The notes: generated by a model not told the origin, from the letters alone. DNA of 64,000 nt from Hyperoplus lanceolatus (GCA_026929865.2 CM049405.1:17129001-17193000), one strand, 5' to 3'; shown: positions 21,088-35,591, counted from the first letter of the stretch. Numbers and translations: made by a program.

Positions 21088-22137
21088 AGGATCCTAGAGG
21101 GAGCTTGGGAGTTTGCTCATCCAGTCTACATGTGTTTTGTAGATCTGGAGAAGGCTTATGACCGGGTTCCCCGGGAGATACTGTGGGGGCTGCTGCGGGA
21201 GTATGGGGTGAGGGTGTCTCTTCTCAGGGCCATCCAATCTCTATACGCTCAAAGCGAGAGCTGTGTACGGGTTCTCGGTAGTAAGTCAGACTCGTTTCCG
21301 GTGGGGGTTGGCCTCCGCCAGGGCTGCGCTTTATCACCAATCCTGTTTGTGATATTTATGGACAGGATATCAAGGCGTAGTCGTGGTGGGGAGGGGTTGC
21401 AGTTTGGTGGTCTGAAGATCTCATCTCTGCTGTTTGCGGATGATGTGGTTCTGATGGCATCATCGGCCTGTGACCTTCAGCTCTCATTGGATCGGTTTGC
21501 AGCCGAGTGTGAAGCGGTTGGGATGAGGATCAGCACCTCTAAATCGGAGGCCATGGTGCTCAGCAGGAAACCGATGGATTGTCTACTACAGGTAGGGAAT
21601 GAGTCCTTACCCCAAGTAAAGGAGTTCAAGTACCTTGGGGTCTTGTTTGCGAGTGAGGGAACAATGGAGCGTGAGATTGGCCGTAGAATCGGAGCAGCAG
21701 GGGCGGTTTTGCACTCGCTTTACCGCACTGTTGTGACGAAAAGAGAGCTGAGTCGTAAGGCAAAGCTTTCGATCTACCGGGCGATCTTTGTTCCTACCCT
21801 CACCTATGGTCATGAAGGCTGGGTAATGACCGAAAGAACGAGGTCGCGGGTACAAGCGGCCGAAATGGGCTTTCTCAGGAGGGTGGCTGGCGTCTCCCTT
21901 AGAGATAGGGTGAGAAGCTCAGTCATTCGTGAGGAACTCGGGGCAGAGCCGCTACTCCTTTGCGTTGAAAGGAGCCAGTTGAGGTGGTTCGGGCATCTGG
22001 TAAGGATGCCCCCAGGGCGCCTCCCTAGGGAGGTGTTCCAGGAGCGTCCAGCTGGGAGGAGGCCTCGGGGAAGACCCAGGACTAGGTGGAGAGATTATAT
22101 TTCCACGCTGGCCTGGGAACGCCTCGGGATCCCCTAG
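21088..22137 (+). pseudogene. Rex3 reverse transcriptase, partial
   Basis: In one frame: CFVDLEKAYDRVPREILWG (motif A), GLRQGCALSPILFVIFMDRI (motif B), SSLLFADDVVLMAS (catalytic FADD), then the C-terminal SQLRWFGHLVRMPPGRLP and RPRTRWRDYISTLAWERLG. The frame stops at a TAG right after GIP, about 26 codons before the usual end, which is still readable downstream. The N-terminal endonuclease is missing. Confidence 0.88.
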
Positions 22138-22250
22138 TCAGAGCTGGTTGAAGTGGCCCGGGAAAGAGAAGTTTGGGGTTCCCTGCTCAAGCTGCTGCCC
22201 CCGCGACCCGATTTCGGATAAGCGGTTGAAGATGATGATGATGATGATGA
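21088..22250 (+). mobile_element. Rex3 retrotransposon copy A, 5'-truncated
   Basis: It begins abruptly within the pol gene (AAGGATCCTAGAGGGAGC) and runs to the (GAT)n tail at about 22229-22250. It is highly similar to copy B (43419-46764). Rex3 is an RTE-clade non-LTR retrotransposon of fish; 5' truncation is the usual result of incomplete target-primed reverse transcription. Orientation is opposite to tanc1. Confidence 0.88.
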
Positions 22251-22511
22251 CACTTTAAATCCTTTAACGAGGATCCATTGGAGGGCAAGTCTGGTGCCAG
22301 CAGCCGCGGTAATTCCAGCTCCAATAGCGCATCTTAAACTTGCTGCAGTTAAAAAGCTCGTAGTTGGATCTCGGGATCGAGCTGACGGTCCGCCGCGAGG
22401 CGAGCTACCGTCTGTCCCAGCCCCTGCCTCTCGGCGCTCCCTCGATGTTCTTAACTGAGTGTCCCGCGGGGTCCAAAGCGTTTACTTTGAAAAAATTAAG
22501 AGTGTTCAAAG
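22251..22511 (+). rRNA. 18S rRNA fragment (pseudogene), fused to Rex3 tail
   Basis: It starts CACTTTAAATCCTTTAACGA and includes the invariant GTGCCAGCAGCCGCGGTAAT and AAAAAGCTCGTAGTTGGATC, ending at GAGTGTTCAAAG. This is about 260 bases of the central 5' half of eukaryotic small-subunit rRNA. Several differences from the usual vertebrate sequence (for example GTCCAAAG for GTCCGAAG, and an extra A in AAATTAAGAG) indicate a decayed, non-functional copy. Confidence 0.93.
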
Positions 22512-22760
22512 GCAATACAGTCACAGCGCGTGTTGACACCGCAGGGGGAGGGGCTGATTGACTCGGGGAGATTGAAGCCTCGATCCCTCAAGCGGCGCTT
22601 TGATAATACGTCCATGATTGAAGGAAATATTGTTTCTTGAGATCACAGCGCGAATCACACGTTAAAGATTTTTATGCGGAAATGCTATTGTTTCCAAGTG
22701 AAACTCGCGCATTGCAAATGAAATGTATACATGTATATTTTTTAAATAGTAAAATATACA
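22512..22760. other. unassigned sequence within the composite element
   Basis: Moderately GC-rich sequence following the rRNA fragment. I cannot assign it to rRNA or to a known repeat. Confidence 0.4.
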
Positions 22761-23866
22761 TAGGGGAAGGTGGGGTGATTTGTGCGTTTTGGAAGTTGCA
22801 AAACCCCTTGTTTCTAGAAAACCGTGGAAGAAATTGGAAATGTGACCACATATTTAAGAAGAGCCATCCATTTGACTCATCCTGTAAAGAAGGGAGACAC
22901 AAGGAATAAGATATAAGCACATTTAAGCTCAAAAAACTGTGTTTTGCCTTTCAAAGTAAAATTTCCATGATCAAGGTTTTTTGATTATTGTGTCTGAACA
23001 ATTATAGACACGTTTGAAAACATTTGACACATGTTTTAGTGCTTTGGTATGCTACACTTTGAGTCTATATAGTTAGCACAATGTCAACCCTAAATTGCTG
23101 CATCATGCCTATTATCCAAAATTCTGGGGATGGGGTGATTTGTGCGCAAGGGCCTGGGTGAGTTATAAGTAAGTAAGTAAGTAAAATGTATTTATAAAAG
23201 CACATTTATGACAGTTTGCACTGTCCAAAGTGCTGTACATAGTGCATTCAGTAGGTAAACAATGAAGGTACAATAACAATAACCAAAATAAAAGACGTAA
23301 AGCCCATACATCCACATAAACACAGATAGTAGTGCAGAGGTAAGTAAGTATTGCAGAGGTTAATGGGGAGGAAACACCAGGGTGTACATATGGGTTTTGA
23401 GCCTTGATTTAAAGGCAGAAATGTAGGGGGAATCACATTTGTCAGGTGGCAGTTGGTTCCACAAGCACGGAGCAACTAGTGCAAAGTACATTTCTGAGAG
23501 TTGTGCCAGTGGCATGGCTGTATACGCTGGTCACCAAAAGAAAGTGATTGTCTACAGTAGCTCAGAAGAGAGTGACATCTCAATTCCACTTAACGACACC
23601 ACTGATGAGAGTTCAGATGGCCAGAAAGATGATGATGGTGACTTTGTCATTGTGACACAATGACGCACAAATCACCCGACAAGACAACTTTTTTTCCGAA
23701 AGCTATATTTCTTAAACAGTTTATTCCAGATCCAAAGTTTTTATTGCCAGGGATGCACAACATCCTGAAATATATGTACATATTTGAGTTGGAGACATAA
23801 CTGTCAAGGCCTCGCTTTAAAATCACTTTGAGTAAAAAGTTGCACAAATCACCCCACCTTCCCCTA
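22761..23866. mobile_element. inverted-repeat DNA transposon, non-autonomous
   Basis: Terminal inverted repeats of about 25 bases (22761-22785 and 23842-23866) start TAGGGGAAGGTGGGGTGATT. The core GGGGTGATTTGTGCG recurs inside at 23133-23147, and a near-inverse CGCACAAATCACCC at about 23663-23676. TA at each end may be the target. A short acidic frame (23439-23663: SSSEESDISIP, DDDGDFVIV) may be the C-terminal remnant of a transposase; I do not recognise it with confidence. Confidence 0.65.
23165..23490. repeat. dispersed repeat (SINE/LINE-tail-like)
   Basis: (TAAG)n followed by TTTATAAAAGCACATTTATG and AAAGTGCTGTACATAG. This resembles the common fish interspersed repeats with an AAAGTGCTGTACA box. 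Class uncertain; nested in the element above. Confidence 0.4.
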
Positions 23867-23869
23867 TAT

Positions 23870-23955
23870 CAAAAAAAAAAAAAATGAAAGTGTGGCGGGG
23901 CAAAATTAAAGTGTGGCGGCCCGCCACGGAATGATACATTAGTGGGAAACACTGA
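23870..23955 (-). mobile_element. hAT-like terminal fragment
   Basis: Read inward from 23955: CAGTGTTTCCCACTAATG, then CCGCCACAC-rich sequence. It resembles ends of abundant fish hAT miniature elements. Only one end is seen. Confidence 0.35.
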
Positions 23956-24188
23956 CATATAAAGAAAATATGGGGATGTGGCTGTGCCGACTATTACGTA
24001 ATAGTCGGCGAGAATTCTGACTGGAATATATTGGGGGGGGAGGCGTGGGGGTTTCAGAAAGGGGGAGAGTGAGAAAAGGAGAGATTGTTATTTTTTTTAT
24101 ATTTTGGCAGTCTCGAGGCACACCGTGGCCCCATGGATATGTTAGAACACATTTAAAAAGTGCATTTAGCATAATATGTGACCTTTAA

Positions 24189-25003
24189 AGAGACAGAAGC
24201 AACAGTAAGATGTAACCTCTAAAGAGAGCCAATGCACTGACTGCAATATAAAGAAAGTGTGCTATTTAGAGAGAAATAACCTGCAGTAGTTTTCACCTTA
24301 CACAATGCAAATGCCTTCCATCTTGAACTAAAAGGGCATGCTGAAGACCTCGCCACTTCATCACAGTCACACTGCAGTACTAAGATGTGGTGGAAATTAG
24401 TATTATTGCTTTTTATGGCCAACACTTTTTTTAAATTATTAAAATAACTGCTTCTCAAATCACACAGACACACACCTATTAAATGTCTCTGAATAAACAA
24501 ATGTCGCACTGTCTGTCATACATTCAGCTTGTAGAAGTCCAGCCATGCTTCATACACTAAAGATCACAAAAATGAACAAAGACGACCATAAATCATATGC
24601 AAGAAGCACATATAAAGATAAATCCACTGAGCTGAGCAGGTTACAGGTTTCTGCAGTGCATCTCATACATACTAAAAGCAACTCTGCGCACCACAAACCT
24701 CTTCGTATTAATAAGGGAGAGTATCACTGGCAAAATACTGCAAGATACATACTGTCCAAAAAAGTAGACACAGAAAAGCAAGTATTGCACACCACAGGGA
24801 GCAGATACTGGTGCATTTGTTTTAAATAATGATTGATTTGAAAATAACCTATCATACTAATCTTTTAATGAAGCCGACATACATAATAATGAAGGTTTAA
24901 AGTATTTTTTTAGAATAAGTGAAGCATTATATTTCCCCATTCAGATTTATTTTGATAACATTATCAATCTTGATTGCTGAGGGAGATGTATTGGCTAACG
25001 TAC
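24189..25003 (-). other. intron E7-E8, unique part near E7
   Basis: About 0.8 kb with no repeat or RNA gene recognised. Confidence 0.55.
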
Positions 25004-25158
25004 CTTTGCAGCCAGGCGTTTGACGGCCTCCTCTCTGCGCCGCTGCATCTCAGGGGTCCCCGGGCAGCTGTTGGTCCTCAGTGTGTTGGTAGCACTGGAC
25101 GGTGGAGTGGGCTGTGGTGGCTGGCTGAGTGGTAGTTCTGTGCTCGGTCCAGCACCAG
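25004..25158 (-). CDS. tanc1: tanc1 exon E7 (Pro/Ser linker and [10 protein letters not shown])
   Basis: 155 bases, residues about 384-435. It enters in phase 1 (completing an Ala codon) and leaves in phase 0 (GCAAAG, GTACGT). It reads [19 protein letters not shown], then [12 protein letters not shown]. The proline/serine stretch is the variable insertion in the ATPase domain; the basic helix joins directly to VVAYHY in E8. The acceptor CGCAG is preceded by a (TG)n tract. Confidence 0.88.
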
Positions 25159-25344
25159 CTGCGTTAACACAGACACACACACACACACTTTGTCACATAC
25201 TGTATGTATGAAGACAAGTTTACAAATGAGTAAACTTACAAAATAGTTGTACTGTTGTTAAGGCAGTCAAGGCCATATTTTATTAAATCAGTTAGTGGTT
25301 ATATCATCACTATTATATCATATTAAAATGTAAATTTAAGGACA

Positions 25345-25686
25345 TTAAAGGTGGAGCCTGAGATTCTGGAGAAGGCTTGTTGTCAAAATCACGTTTTGTC
25401 AAAATCAGTGAATATCCCCTCACGATCCGTTACCTGTCCATACTGTGTGGGAAAAAATCCAGTGTAAATACACAAGCTAGGCTATATAAACTAGTATTTA
25501 AACAAAGGGTATATTAACAAAGAGGGGCCATCTGAGCTCGCAACATGCCAGTTTACAGAGCCTATAATCTTTGTATTAACACCAGATTTATTTTCAGTGA
25601 CACAGTACGTTCAGGTAGTGGAATGTGATGCAACATTCACAGATTTTGACGACACACATTCTCGAGAATCGCTGACTCCACCTTGA
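25345..25686. mobile_element. TTAA-type miniature inverted-repeat element
   Basis: The left end is TTAAAGGTGGAGCCTGAGAT at 25345 and the right end the inverse of CAAGGTGGAGTCAGCGATTC at 25686 (TTAA decayed to TTGA in the inverse reading). About 340 bases, no coding capacity. It lies in the intron between E6 and E7, only about 55 bases from E6. Confidence 0.65.
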
Positions 25687-25728
25687 AGTTTCTGCGAATG
25701 CAGTGCTCCCATTCAATGACACCCACTA

Positions 25729-26073
<345 letters not shown>

Positions 26074-26513
26074 TTATTTAAAATATGAAGCTTCAAAAAC
26101 CCATGAAAAAGATGCTTCAGTTTTCTTTTGGAATGTATCTCACTCTCTGTCAGTAATAATACAGGTCTTCATCAACCATTTAACGGTGAACTCTTCTTTT
26201 ATGATTCGCCAATAATATAATCATAAAGTGAAAACATTGTACCTTTTCTCTGGGGGAAAAACCTATTTTTGAATATGGGCAACTTCAAAAGTTGGAGTTG
26301 TAGTTCATCCTTAAAGCAACTCTTACCGATCCTGCATTTGAGAATTACAGCACATTCAAAATATCCCGCCTTCCTCCAATGCCCCACCCCCTCATTCCCC
26401 TATTGGTCCACGTCATTCCCATCCCCGGTGTTGTTTCGAAGAAACTTTATTTACACAGGCAGACTTACAACTACAGCCCCCGAGCAAGCACGTGACTTTT
26501 GTTTACCAAAGCA

Positions 26514-26537
26514 ATGGATTCTGATTCAGAAGCACCG
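26514..26537 (+). pseudogene. transposon gene 1, exon 1
   Basis: ATG opens MDSDSEAP, followed directly by a donor GTAAGT. It lies about 200 bases inside the left end of the element. The next exon begins at 27430 in the same phase, giving MDSDSEAP-DDSVVDPDYS, an acidic N-terminus. Confidence 0.5.
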
Positions 26538-27429
26538 GTAAGTTATAGGCTATACATTAGCCTACACATATATATTTTTCAGTTCAATGGTTGTTATATG
26601 CAGTGCACTATTTACTTGCTTTATTGTTTTAGTTATCATAGGCTAATTTTTTTTTGCAAACACGCTAATGTTATCTAATAAGCGGTCTCAGCTGTTCTGT
26701 TTACAGTTTAACGTCGGTTACGGTTTTGTCTGCTAACGGCTAGCGCGTGGTTAACGTTATCACTCTGTTCAAAACATTATGCTTCAATGTCGAAAGCTTG
26801 AACTTTATAATAAATTGACATTTTGGTACAACATGTGGGACCCTGGGGAGTTCTCCACAACAAGAGTAATAACACACTGCCCTAATTATGTAGAAAAAGT
26901 CATACTGCACAGACCAAACACAACTCCAACACCAAGCATATTATTATCAAATATCAAAATCTGAATAGCGTCAGAAACTCAACCCAGTCTACTCTACACA
27001 TTTCCATTTCTAGTGCTCTGATACTCTATTCACCTTATAAAGCTAGCTCCAGATGAATCCAACACTACCACTATTATTCCCGTATGACAAAAACCTATAT
27101 AACCAGCAGCCAAATAATACAAAGCTATAAATACAGTGTGTTCTGGGTAAATACAGCGAATAACATGAATTCTTGTGATTTTGCTCTGCCTCACTAGGCT
27201 ACATAATATTCAAACTTGGCAGAGCCATCGGAAACACATTTTGCTATGCTTTTGATCTAGAATTTTAGCTTCATCAGCATAATTTCACAGAGATATGAAT
27301 TATAGTAAACAAATAAATATATGCAAAACATGTATTTTCAGAAAGTGTTCCTATGTCTCTCTCTTCACCCTGATATTCTTATAAAGTAAAACATTTTCTG
27401 TCTTTGTTTTTACATGTTGGTGCTTCTAG

Positions 27430-27654
27430 GACGACAGTGTAGTAGATCCTGACTACAGCCTTGAAGGGAGATGATGATATTGAGATGATGATGATTCTCC
27501 AGGCAAAGGCACCTCAAGTAGGAGGAAGAAAGCAAGGATTGAAAGTGGAGGCAGAGGAAGCCATGGCAGGGGAATGAAAGGCAGGGGCCGTGGTTTTCCA
27601 CAATGCAAAAAAAAACCCAAATACATCAGGCCAACAGTGTACCCTGCCCTGTGA
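27430..27654 (+). pseudogene. transposon gene 1, exon 2 (RG-rich tail)
   Basis: The acceptor GCTTCTAG precedes DDSVVDPDYSLEGR, which then stops. The neighbouring frame continues DDDSPGKGTSSRRKKARIES, then GGRGSHGRGMKGRGRGF and a stop at 27652. The Gly/Arg-rich tail suggests nucleic-acid binding. A frameshift within a GAT repeat separates the halves. No relative recognised. Confidence 0.45.
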
Positions 27655-28189
27655 ATTATGTACATAGTACTGTCTTATTACTGTATATTTGTCATAGTTA
27701 TTGACCCATATTTTTTAAATTAAAAATACATATGTGTTTACTCTGTTGTGTTGATTTACATCTTTGAAATTTCTACAGTTTAAAAATGCCAAACTGCCAT
27801 TTTCTTTACTTACATCATATGTTTTTCTTATGCTTTGTTTACACTATGCAGAAAATCACACATGACTTATTGCTGCTCCTGCGCTTCGTTCCCACCGTTA
27901 CATCTGATGTGCAGAAAATCTTAATATTATAATATTTATTTTCCCTTGATGCCAGCACAGGAAGTGTATTCTTTGAATTTCAACTGAATGCTTACAGAAT
28001 GCCCCTTAGTTTAATTTCTCCACATATTCTGTATGAACTTCAGAATCAATTTGATTTTAATGTTTTAATGTTTTCTTATGTTACCAAGGGAATTCAGTGA
28101 TCCTAAAGACAAATATCGTACATTATGGAAACCAATGACATAAGGCAAAACTTTGAAAATATTGCTTTAGATCCAGAGTTCTCCGGTAA

Positions 28190-28290
28190 TCCTTCTAGAC
28201 AAGATGGCAGGTTTGATGCCAGGACAAGCCTTGGTTGGTGCAGGTTGTCTTCTACTTTTGCGGGAGTGGTTCACCTTGACAGAGAGTAAT
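28190..28290 (-). pseudogene. transposon gene 2, last exon (approximate)
   Basis: Reads VNHSRKSRRQPAPTKACPGI, then KPAILSRRITGELWI and a stop below 28190; a basic C-terminus. The acceptor is probably CTGTCAAG near 28283. Phase with the upstream exon is not resolved. Confidence 0.4.
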
Positions 28291-28410
28291 AAAAATCAAA
28301 ATGTAACATTGGACAAAATTGCAAAGTCAGGTTACTAGCCAGCTAAAAAGATTTAACTTTATCTTCTACCGATAATGCGTTTATGGACACTTATAATCTA
28401 ACAGGTTAAA

Positions 28411-28920
28411 TACAGTGCCTTGCAAAAGTATTCATACCCCTTGGAATCTTCCACATTTTGTCACATTAAAACCACACACATACATTTATTTCATTGGGAT
28501 TTCATGTGATAGACCAACGAACAGTGGTGCATCATTGTGAAGTGGAATGAAAATGAAATATGGTTTTACATTTTTTTAGAAATAAAAAACTGAAAAGTGT
28601 GGCGTGCATAAGTATTCACCCCCGAGTCAATGCTTTGTAGAACCACCTATCGCTGCAATTACAGCTGCAAATCTATTTGGGGTATGTCTCTACCAGCTTT
28701 GCCCATCTACAGACTGACATTTTTGTCCATTCTTCTTTAAATAATAGCTTGAGCTTCAGATTTAGCATCAGATTGGATTGAGAGCATCTGTCAACAGCAA
28801 TTTTCAAGTCTTTCCAGAGATTCTCAATTGTATTGAGGTCTGGACTTTGACTGGACCATTCTAACACAAGACTATGCTTTGATTTAAACCATTCCATAGT
28901 AGATCTGGCCAATTACAACC
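28411..28920 (-). mobile_element. truncated Tc1-type transposon
   Basis: Starts TACAGTGCCTTGCAAAAGTA, the terminal repeat start of a fish Tc1 family with TA target. The minus-strand frame 28673-28912 reads LEWSSQSPDLNTIENLWKDL and WAKLVETYPK, the C-terminal part of a Tc1 transposase with the last acidic residue of the DDE triad (SPDLNxIE). The N-terminal DNA-binding part and the first two catalytic residues are missing, as is the second terminal repeat. Confidence 0.88.
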
Positions 28921-29000
28921 AATTACACACAAAATCTACTGATTATCTCTTCACGGGGGAGTCAGAATTATGAATTTTTGTGTTTTAAACATCAACATAC

Positions 29001-29144
29001 CTGTATTTGCCATCTGCCTGCGATGTTCATTGTAGTCGAGGGCAGCTAAAAGTTCGGGCCGCATACACAGGTGGTACGAAGGAGTTTCGTTTTGATGCGT
29101 ACATCAGAATGTGTGCATGAAAACACTCCAGGGCACCAGTGGAC
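29001..29144 (-). pseudogene. transposon gene 2, internal exon
   Basis: After acceptor GATGCCAG, in phase with the upstream exon: STGALECFHAHILMYASKRN, SFVPPVYAART. A frameshift then shifts reading to AALDYNEHRRQMANT before donor GTATGT. The pattern ALExxHxxxLxYxxKR with a later ALDYN is reminiscent of C-terminal parts of fish transposon proteins I have seen annotated as uncharacterised; the family name is not known to me. Confidence 0.5.
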
Positions 29145-29368
29145 CTGGCATCAAAGAGGGAGGAAAAATTAAATATATGATTGGTAACATAACTTCAACA
29201 AAAATGATTATTACTAAATGGCAATCTATTATCCCAAAGTACACATGAGCTGCATTTCTTGACATTCTGTAGAAGGCCATTATTGTATGTACTGTACAAT
29301 AATAAATGTTACTAGTACAACACATCTAAACAAAAGCTATATTGAATTATTGAAGGCTGACTCATTAC

Positions 29369-29487
29369 CTACACTTTGGAATTGTCTTTGACCACCTCTC
29401 ATCCATGATCAGTTCTGTGATTTTGCGGTGTGCAATGGTGGACAATGGTGGCACAGGAGGCCTCTTGAAACCACGTTTTACTGGCGC
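29369..29487 (-). pseudogene. transposon gene 2, internal exon
   Basis: Reads APVKRGFKRPPVPPLSTIAH, RKITELIMDERWSKTIPK, open throughout 119 bases, ending in phase 2 at donor AG, GTAATG. That phase matches the exon at 29001-29144. The join to the first exon (29938-30158) does not keep frame, so an exon is missing or a border is misplaced. Confidence 0.45.
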
Positions 29488-29937
29488 CTATGTTGTTTTT
29501 CCCTAACTAAAACACAAACATGAACATGCACACACAAATATCAACGTGAGTTGGCGGGTTGTAACAGCAGAAAGTTAAATTATGATAAACTGTACATTGT
29601 ACTGAACATGGAAACAGCGACAAACACGGATATGATATCACTTAGCCTGACTATGTTATTACACACATGGACAGTTAGCAACCTGCTGCCTTCGGTGTAT
29701 GAATGTGTGTGTAAATGAGCCAAAACTATTTAAAGCACACTGGGACTGTGTAAAACGGTGAGGAAGACTATAAGTGGAGAATATTTCTGTATTTCTCGAG
29801 CAAACTGCCTAATTAGCTGGAGCTAAGAGTAGGTCCGTTAGCATTATGCTAAACGTGATTCCGGTAAGTGTCTGCATCAAATAGTCAATCGTAAAGTTAT
29901 ATGATGTTGTAGGTTAGGTTATGCAAAATAAAAATAC

Positions 29938-30158
29938 CTTTCCAGCAGAAACTCCGCGACCATTTCATCCGTCTTTAGCTCGGGCTGCTGCTTCATAAAT
30001 TGCTTCCATTGCTCAAAAGCAGAGCCGATGTTGATTCGAGTTTTCGCTCTCGCAGCATCGAGCTCTTTTTTTCTTTTGGCCTTTTCTGCAAAACTTTTTT
30101 TTTCCTTCGGAGCCGCTTTGTCAGTAGTAGTACGCGGTGACTCACTTCGGTCTGCCAT
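29938..30158 (-). pseudogene. transposon gene 2, first exon
   Basis: Starts MADRSESPRTTTDKAAPK, then a basic KKSFAEKAKRKKELDAARAK stretch and RINIGSAFEQWKQF, ELKTDEMVAEFLLER, ending at donor GAAAG, GTATTT. The NIGxAFxxW and D-x-x-VAxFLL pattern recurs in many fish transposon-encoded proteins as I remember them, which suggests a conserved helical domain of unknown function. The start is about 335 bases inside the right end of the element. Confidence 0.55.
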
Positions 30159-30493
30159 CGTAACTCGCTACTCGCTACTGTCTGCCGTGCTGGTCCGTGC
30201 TGCCGTGGAATCAAAACAAACCCTCTAGTTGAGGACGCGCCTTGATGACGCACGCCGACTGCGCCATACAGAATCAGACAGCAAACAGACAGATCTGTCG
30301 GCCAATAAAAACGTTCTGACCGAACGATTTGATTGGTTGACTTTTTCACATAATATTATGAGATTGAAATAATCATTTGTTTTTACTCCTGGTGGGTCTA
30401 TAATGTAATCTAGAGTGTAATTACCTTATAAATACCATTTTAACCTCATCCAAAAAAAGTGTAAAAATGCAACAAAGGTAAGTGTCGCTTTAA

Positions 30494-34185
<3,692 letters not shown>

Positions 34186-35110
34186 TTAAAGCAGCAACGA
34201 GTAACATTTAAATATCTTTTAAACAGCCTCATGTTTCCTCTCATAATCATAAATTACCTTTAACAGCAAACGAGACCATCTGTGCAAAGAAAGACTTTTT
34301 TATATAGTTTTTATTACTGCATTTGATCTGGTCGTACACCCAGTCCGATTTTCGGTTCACGCGTGCATGCTCTATGGTCACATATCCGTATTGGTCACAG
34401 ATTTCAGTGCGGCGCAGGAACGCGATTTGAGAAGCCTATGGCTCCAGGTGAGGGAAGGGGAGCGGGAGCCTTGTTTGAGACAGTTGTTTGTTCATAATGA
34501 CTGATAACGGGGCTGAACCATCAAAGAAAAAAAGAAAATGCAATGAAGAAAAGCTAAAAGGGAGAGTGATAGGCGGGCGGGAGTTGCCAAGCAACGTATA
34601 CACAATTTCACGCAGCGAACCTAGACTGCAGTGTTTACTCCTAAATGAATGAGCGGTAGCCTACTAAAACAAAGTTTACTTTGCCTCACCAGCATCATCA
34701 GATGACCATTATTCATCTGAAATAGTCATTATTTACAACATAAACACATTACCTCATCGTGATCCATACTAACTAACTGCCATCTCTCGTTCATTCGCTT
34801 GGTGTGAGGACACGGACTCGTTCAGCTCCGTGAGAGGTGACAGTGCATCAACTCATTGCAATCAGGTGTGTTTAGCACTTACTGCCATTAGTTGATGCTG
34901 TGTCACCCATAGACTCACAGAGCCGAAAAGAGTCCGGTGCCCTCCACACTTTCAACACACGGACACGCACCATATTGCGTCCTGATTATTTGAATCTTGC
35001 ACTCCCTGCACGAGCTAGAAAACAGCTTCACGACAGCTGGCGTCGTTAAAATACTACCGCTTTTGTTCAAAGGTGTCGCCAACGTGCCGACTTACTCGTA
35101 GTGGCTTTAA
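34186..35110. mobile_element. TTAA-bounded miniature element
   Basis: TTAAAGCAGCAACGAGTAA at 34186 and the inverse of TTAAAGCCACTACGAGTAA ending at 35110 (16 of 19 identical). The first seven bases equal those of the 26311-30493 element, so the two may be related. No coding frame. Confidence 0.7.
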
Positions 35111-35375
35111 GCAAACTATTGGGATGCTATGACACATGGTTATCACAGTAATGTGTGTAGAGGACAATAGGGACTGTACATTATTACTGTGATAATTATC
35201 TCAGGACCATCTTGATATTAATGTTGTAATATTCATCATTATTCAAATAAGTAATGAGACAAAATTACACACGTGAGAGACGAGATTTTAAGTGTCAAAG
35301 TGTAAGATTTCTATCCATTTTCTTGATCAGAGGTAACAATTTAAGATGACTAAGACAGTTTAAATTCACACTCCT

Positions 35376-35591
35376 TTAAAGCTGGCGTGGAGGATTTGGG
35401 GAGAAAATGGCAGTTGGGATAGAGATTCGAATCCAAATACCTCAACCGCTCCACTTGTTCTCTTTGGTCCCTCCCCTATGGTCCCTCCCAACAGCCAATA
35501 AGAACAGAGAATCGGAGCCTCACTCTGATTGGTCAAAGTGTACAGCTCATGTTAATTTTGACCAATCAGAAATCACATACCCCAGCTTTAA
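35376..35591. mobile_element. TTAA-bounded miniature element, 216 bases
   Basis: TTAAAGCTGGCGTGGAGGAT at 35376 and the inverse of TTAAAGCTGGGGTATGTG at 35591; the first ten bases match. The interior also pairs (CTGATTGGTCAAAGT near 35525 with TTTTGACCAATCAG near 35556), so the single strand could fold. Confidence 0.7.

Larger units (their letters stand above)
20901..24188. mobile_element. composite TTAA-bounded miniature element with nested insertions
   Basis: TTAAAGGTAACATATTATGC at 20901 and the inverse of TTAAAGGTCACATATTATGC ending at 24188 differ by one base in 20. They look like the ends of an old piggyBac-type miniature element. Between them lie a truncated Rex3, an 18S rRNA fragment, a 1.1-kb inverted-repeat element and a hAT-like end. 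These must have arrived after or with the outer element. Confidence 0.7.
26311..30493. mobile_element. 4.2-kb TTAA-bounded element with two convergent gene remnants
   Basis: TTAAAGCAACTCTTACC at 26311 and the inverse of TTAAAGCGACACTTACC ending at 30493, with GCATTT shared 9-10 bases further in. Inside, one spliced gene starts near the left end on the plus strand (ATG at 26514) and another near the right end on the minus strand (ATG at 30158), so they converge. A Tc1 copy sits in an intron of the minus gene. Superfamily is not identified; the TTAA target suggests a piggyBac or Kolobok relative. Frameshifts show decay. Confidence 0.6.

Noticed and set aside
22251-22511. A working 18S rRNA gene or rDNA repeat
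   Set aside because: Only about 260 bases are present, with substitutions and an insertion; no flanking rDNA.
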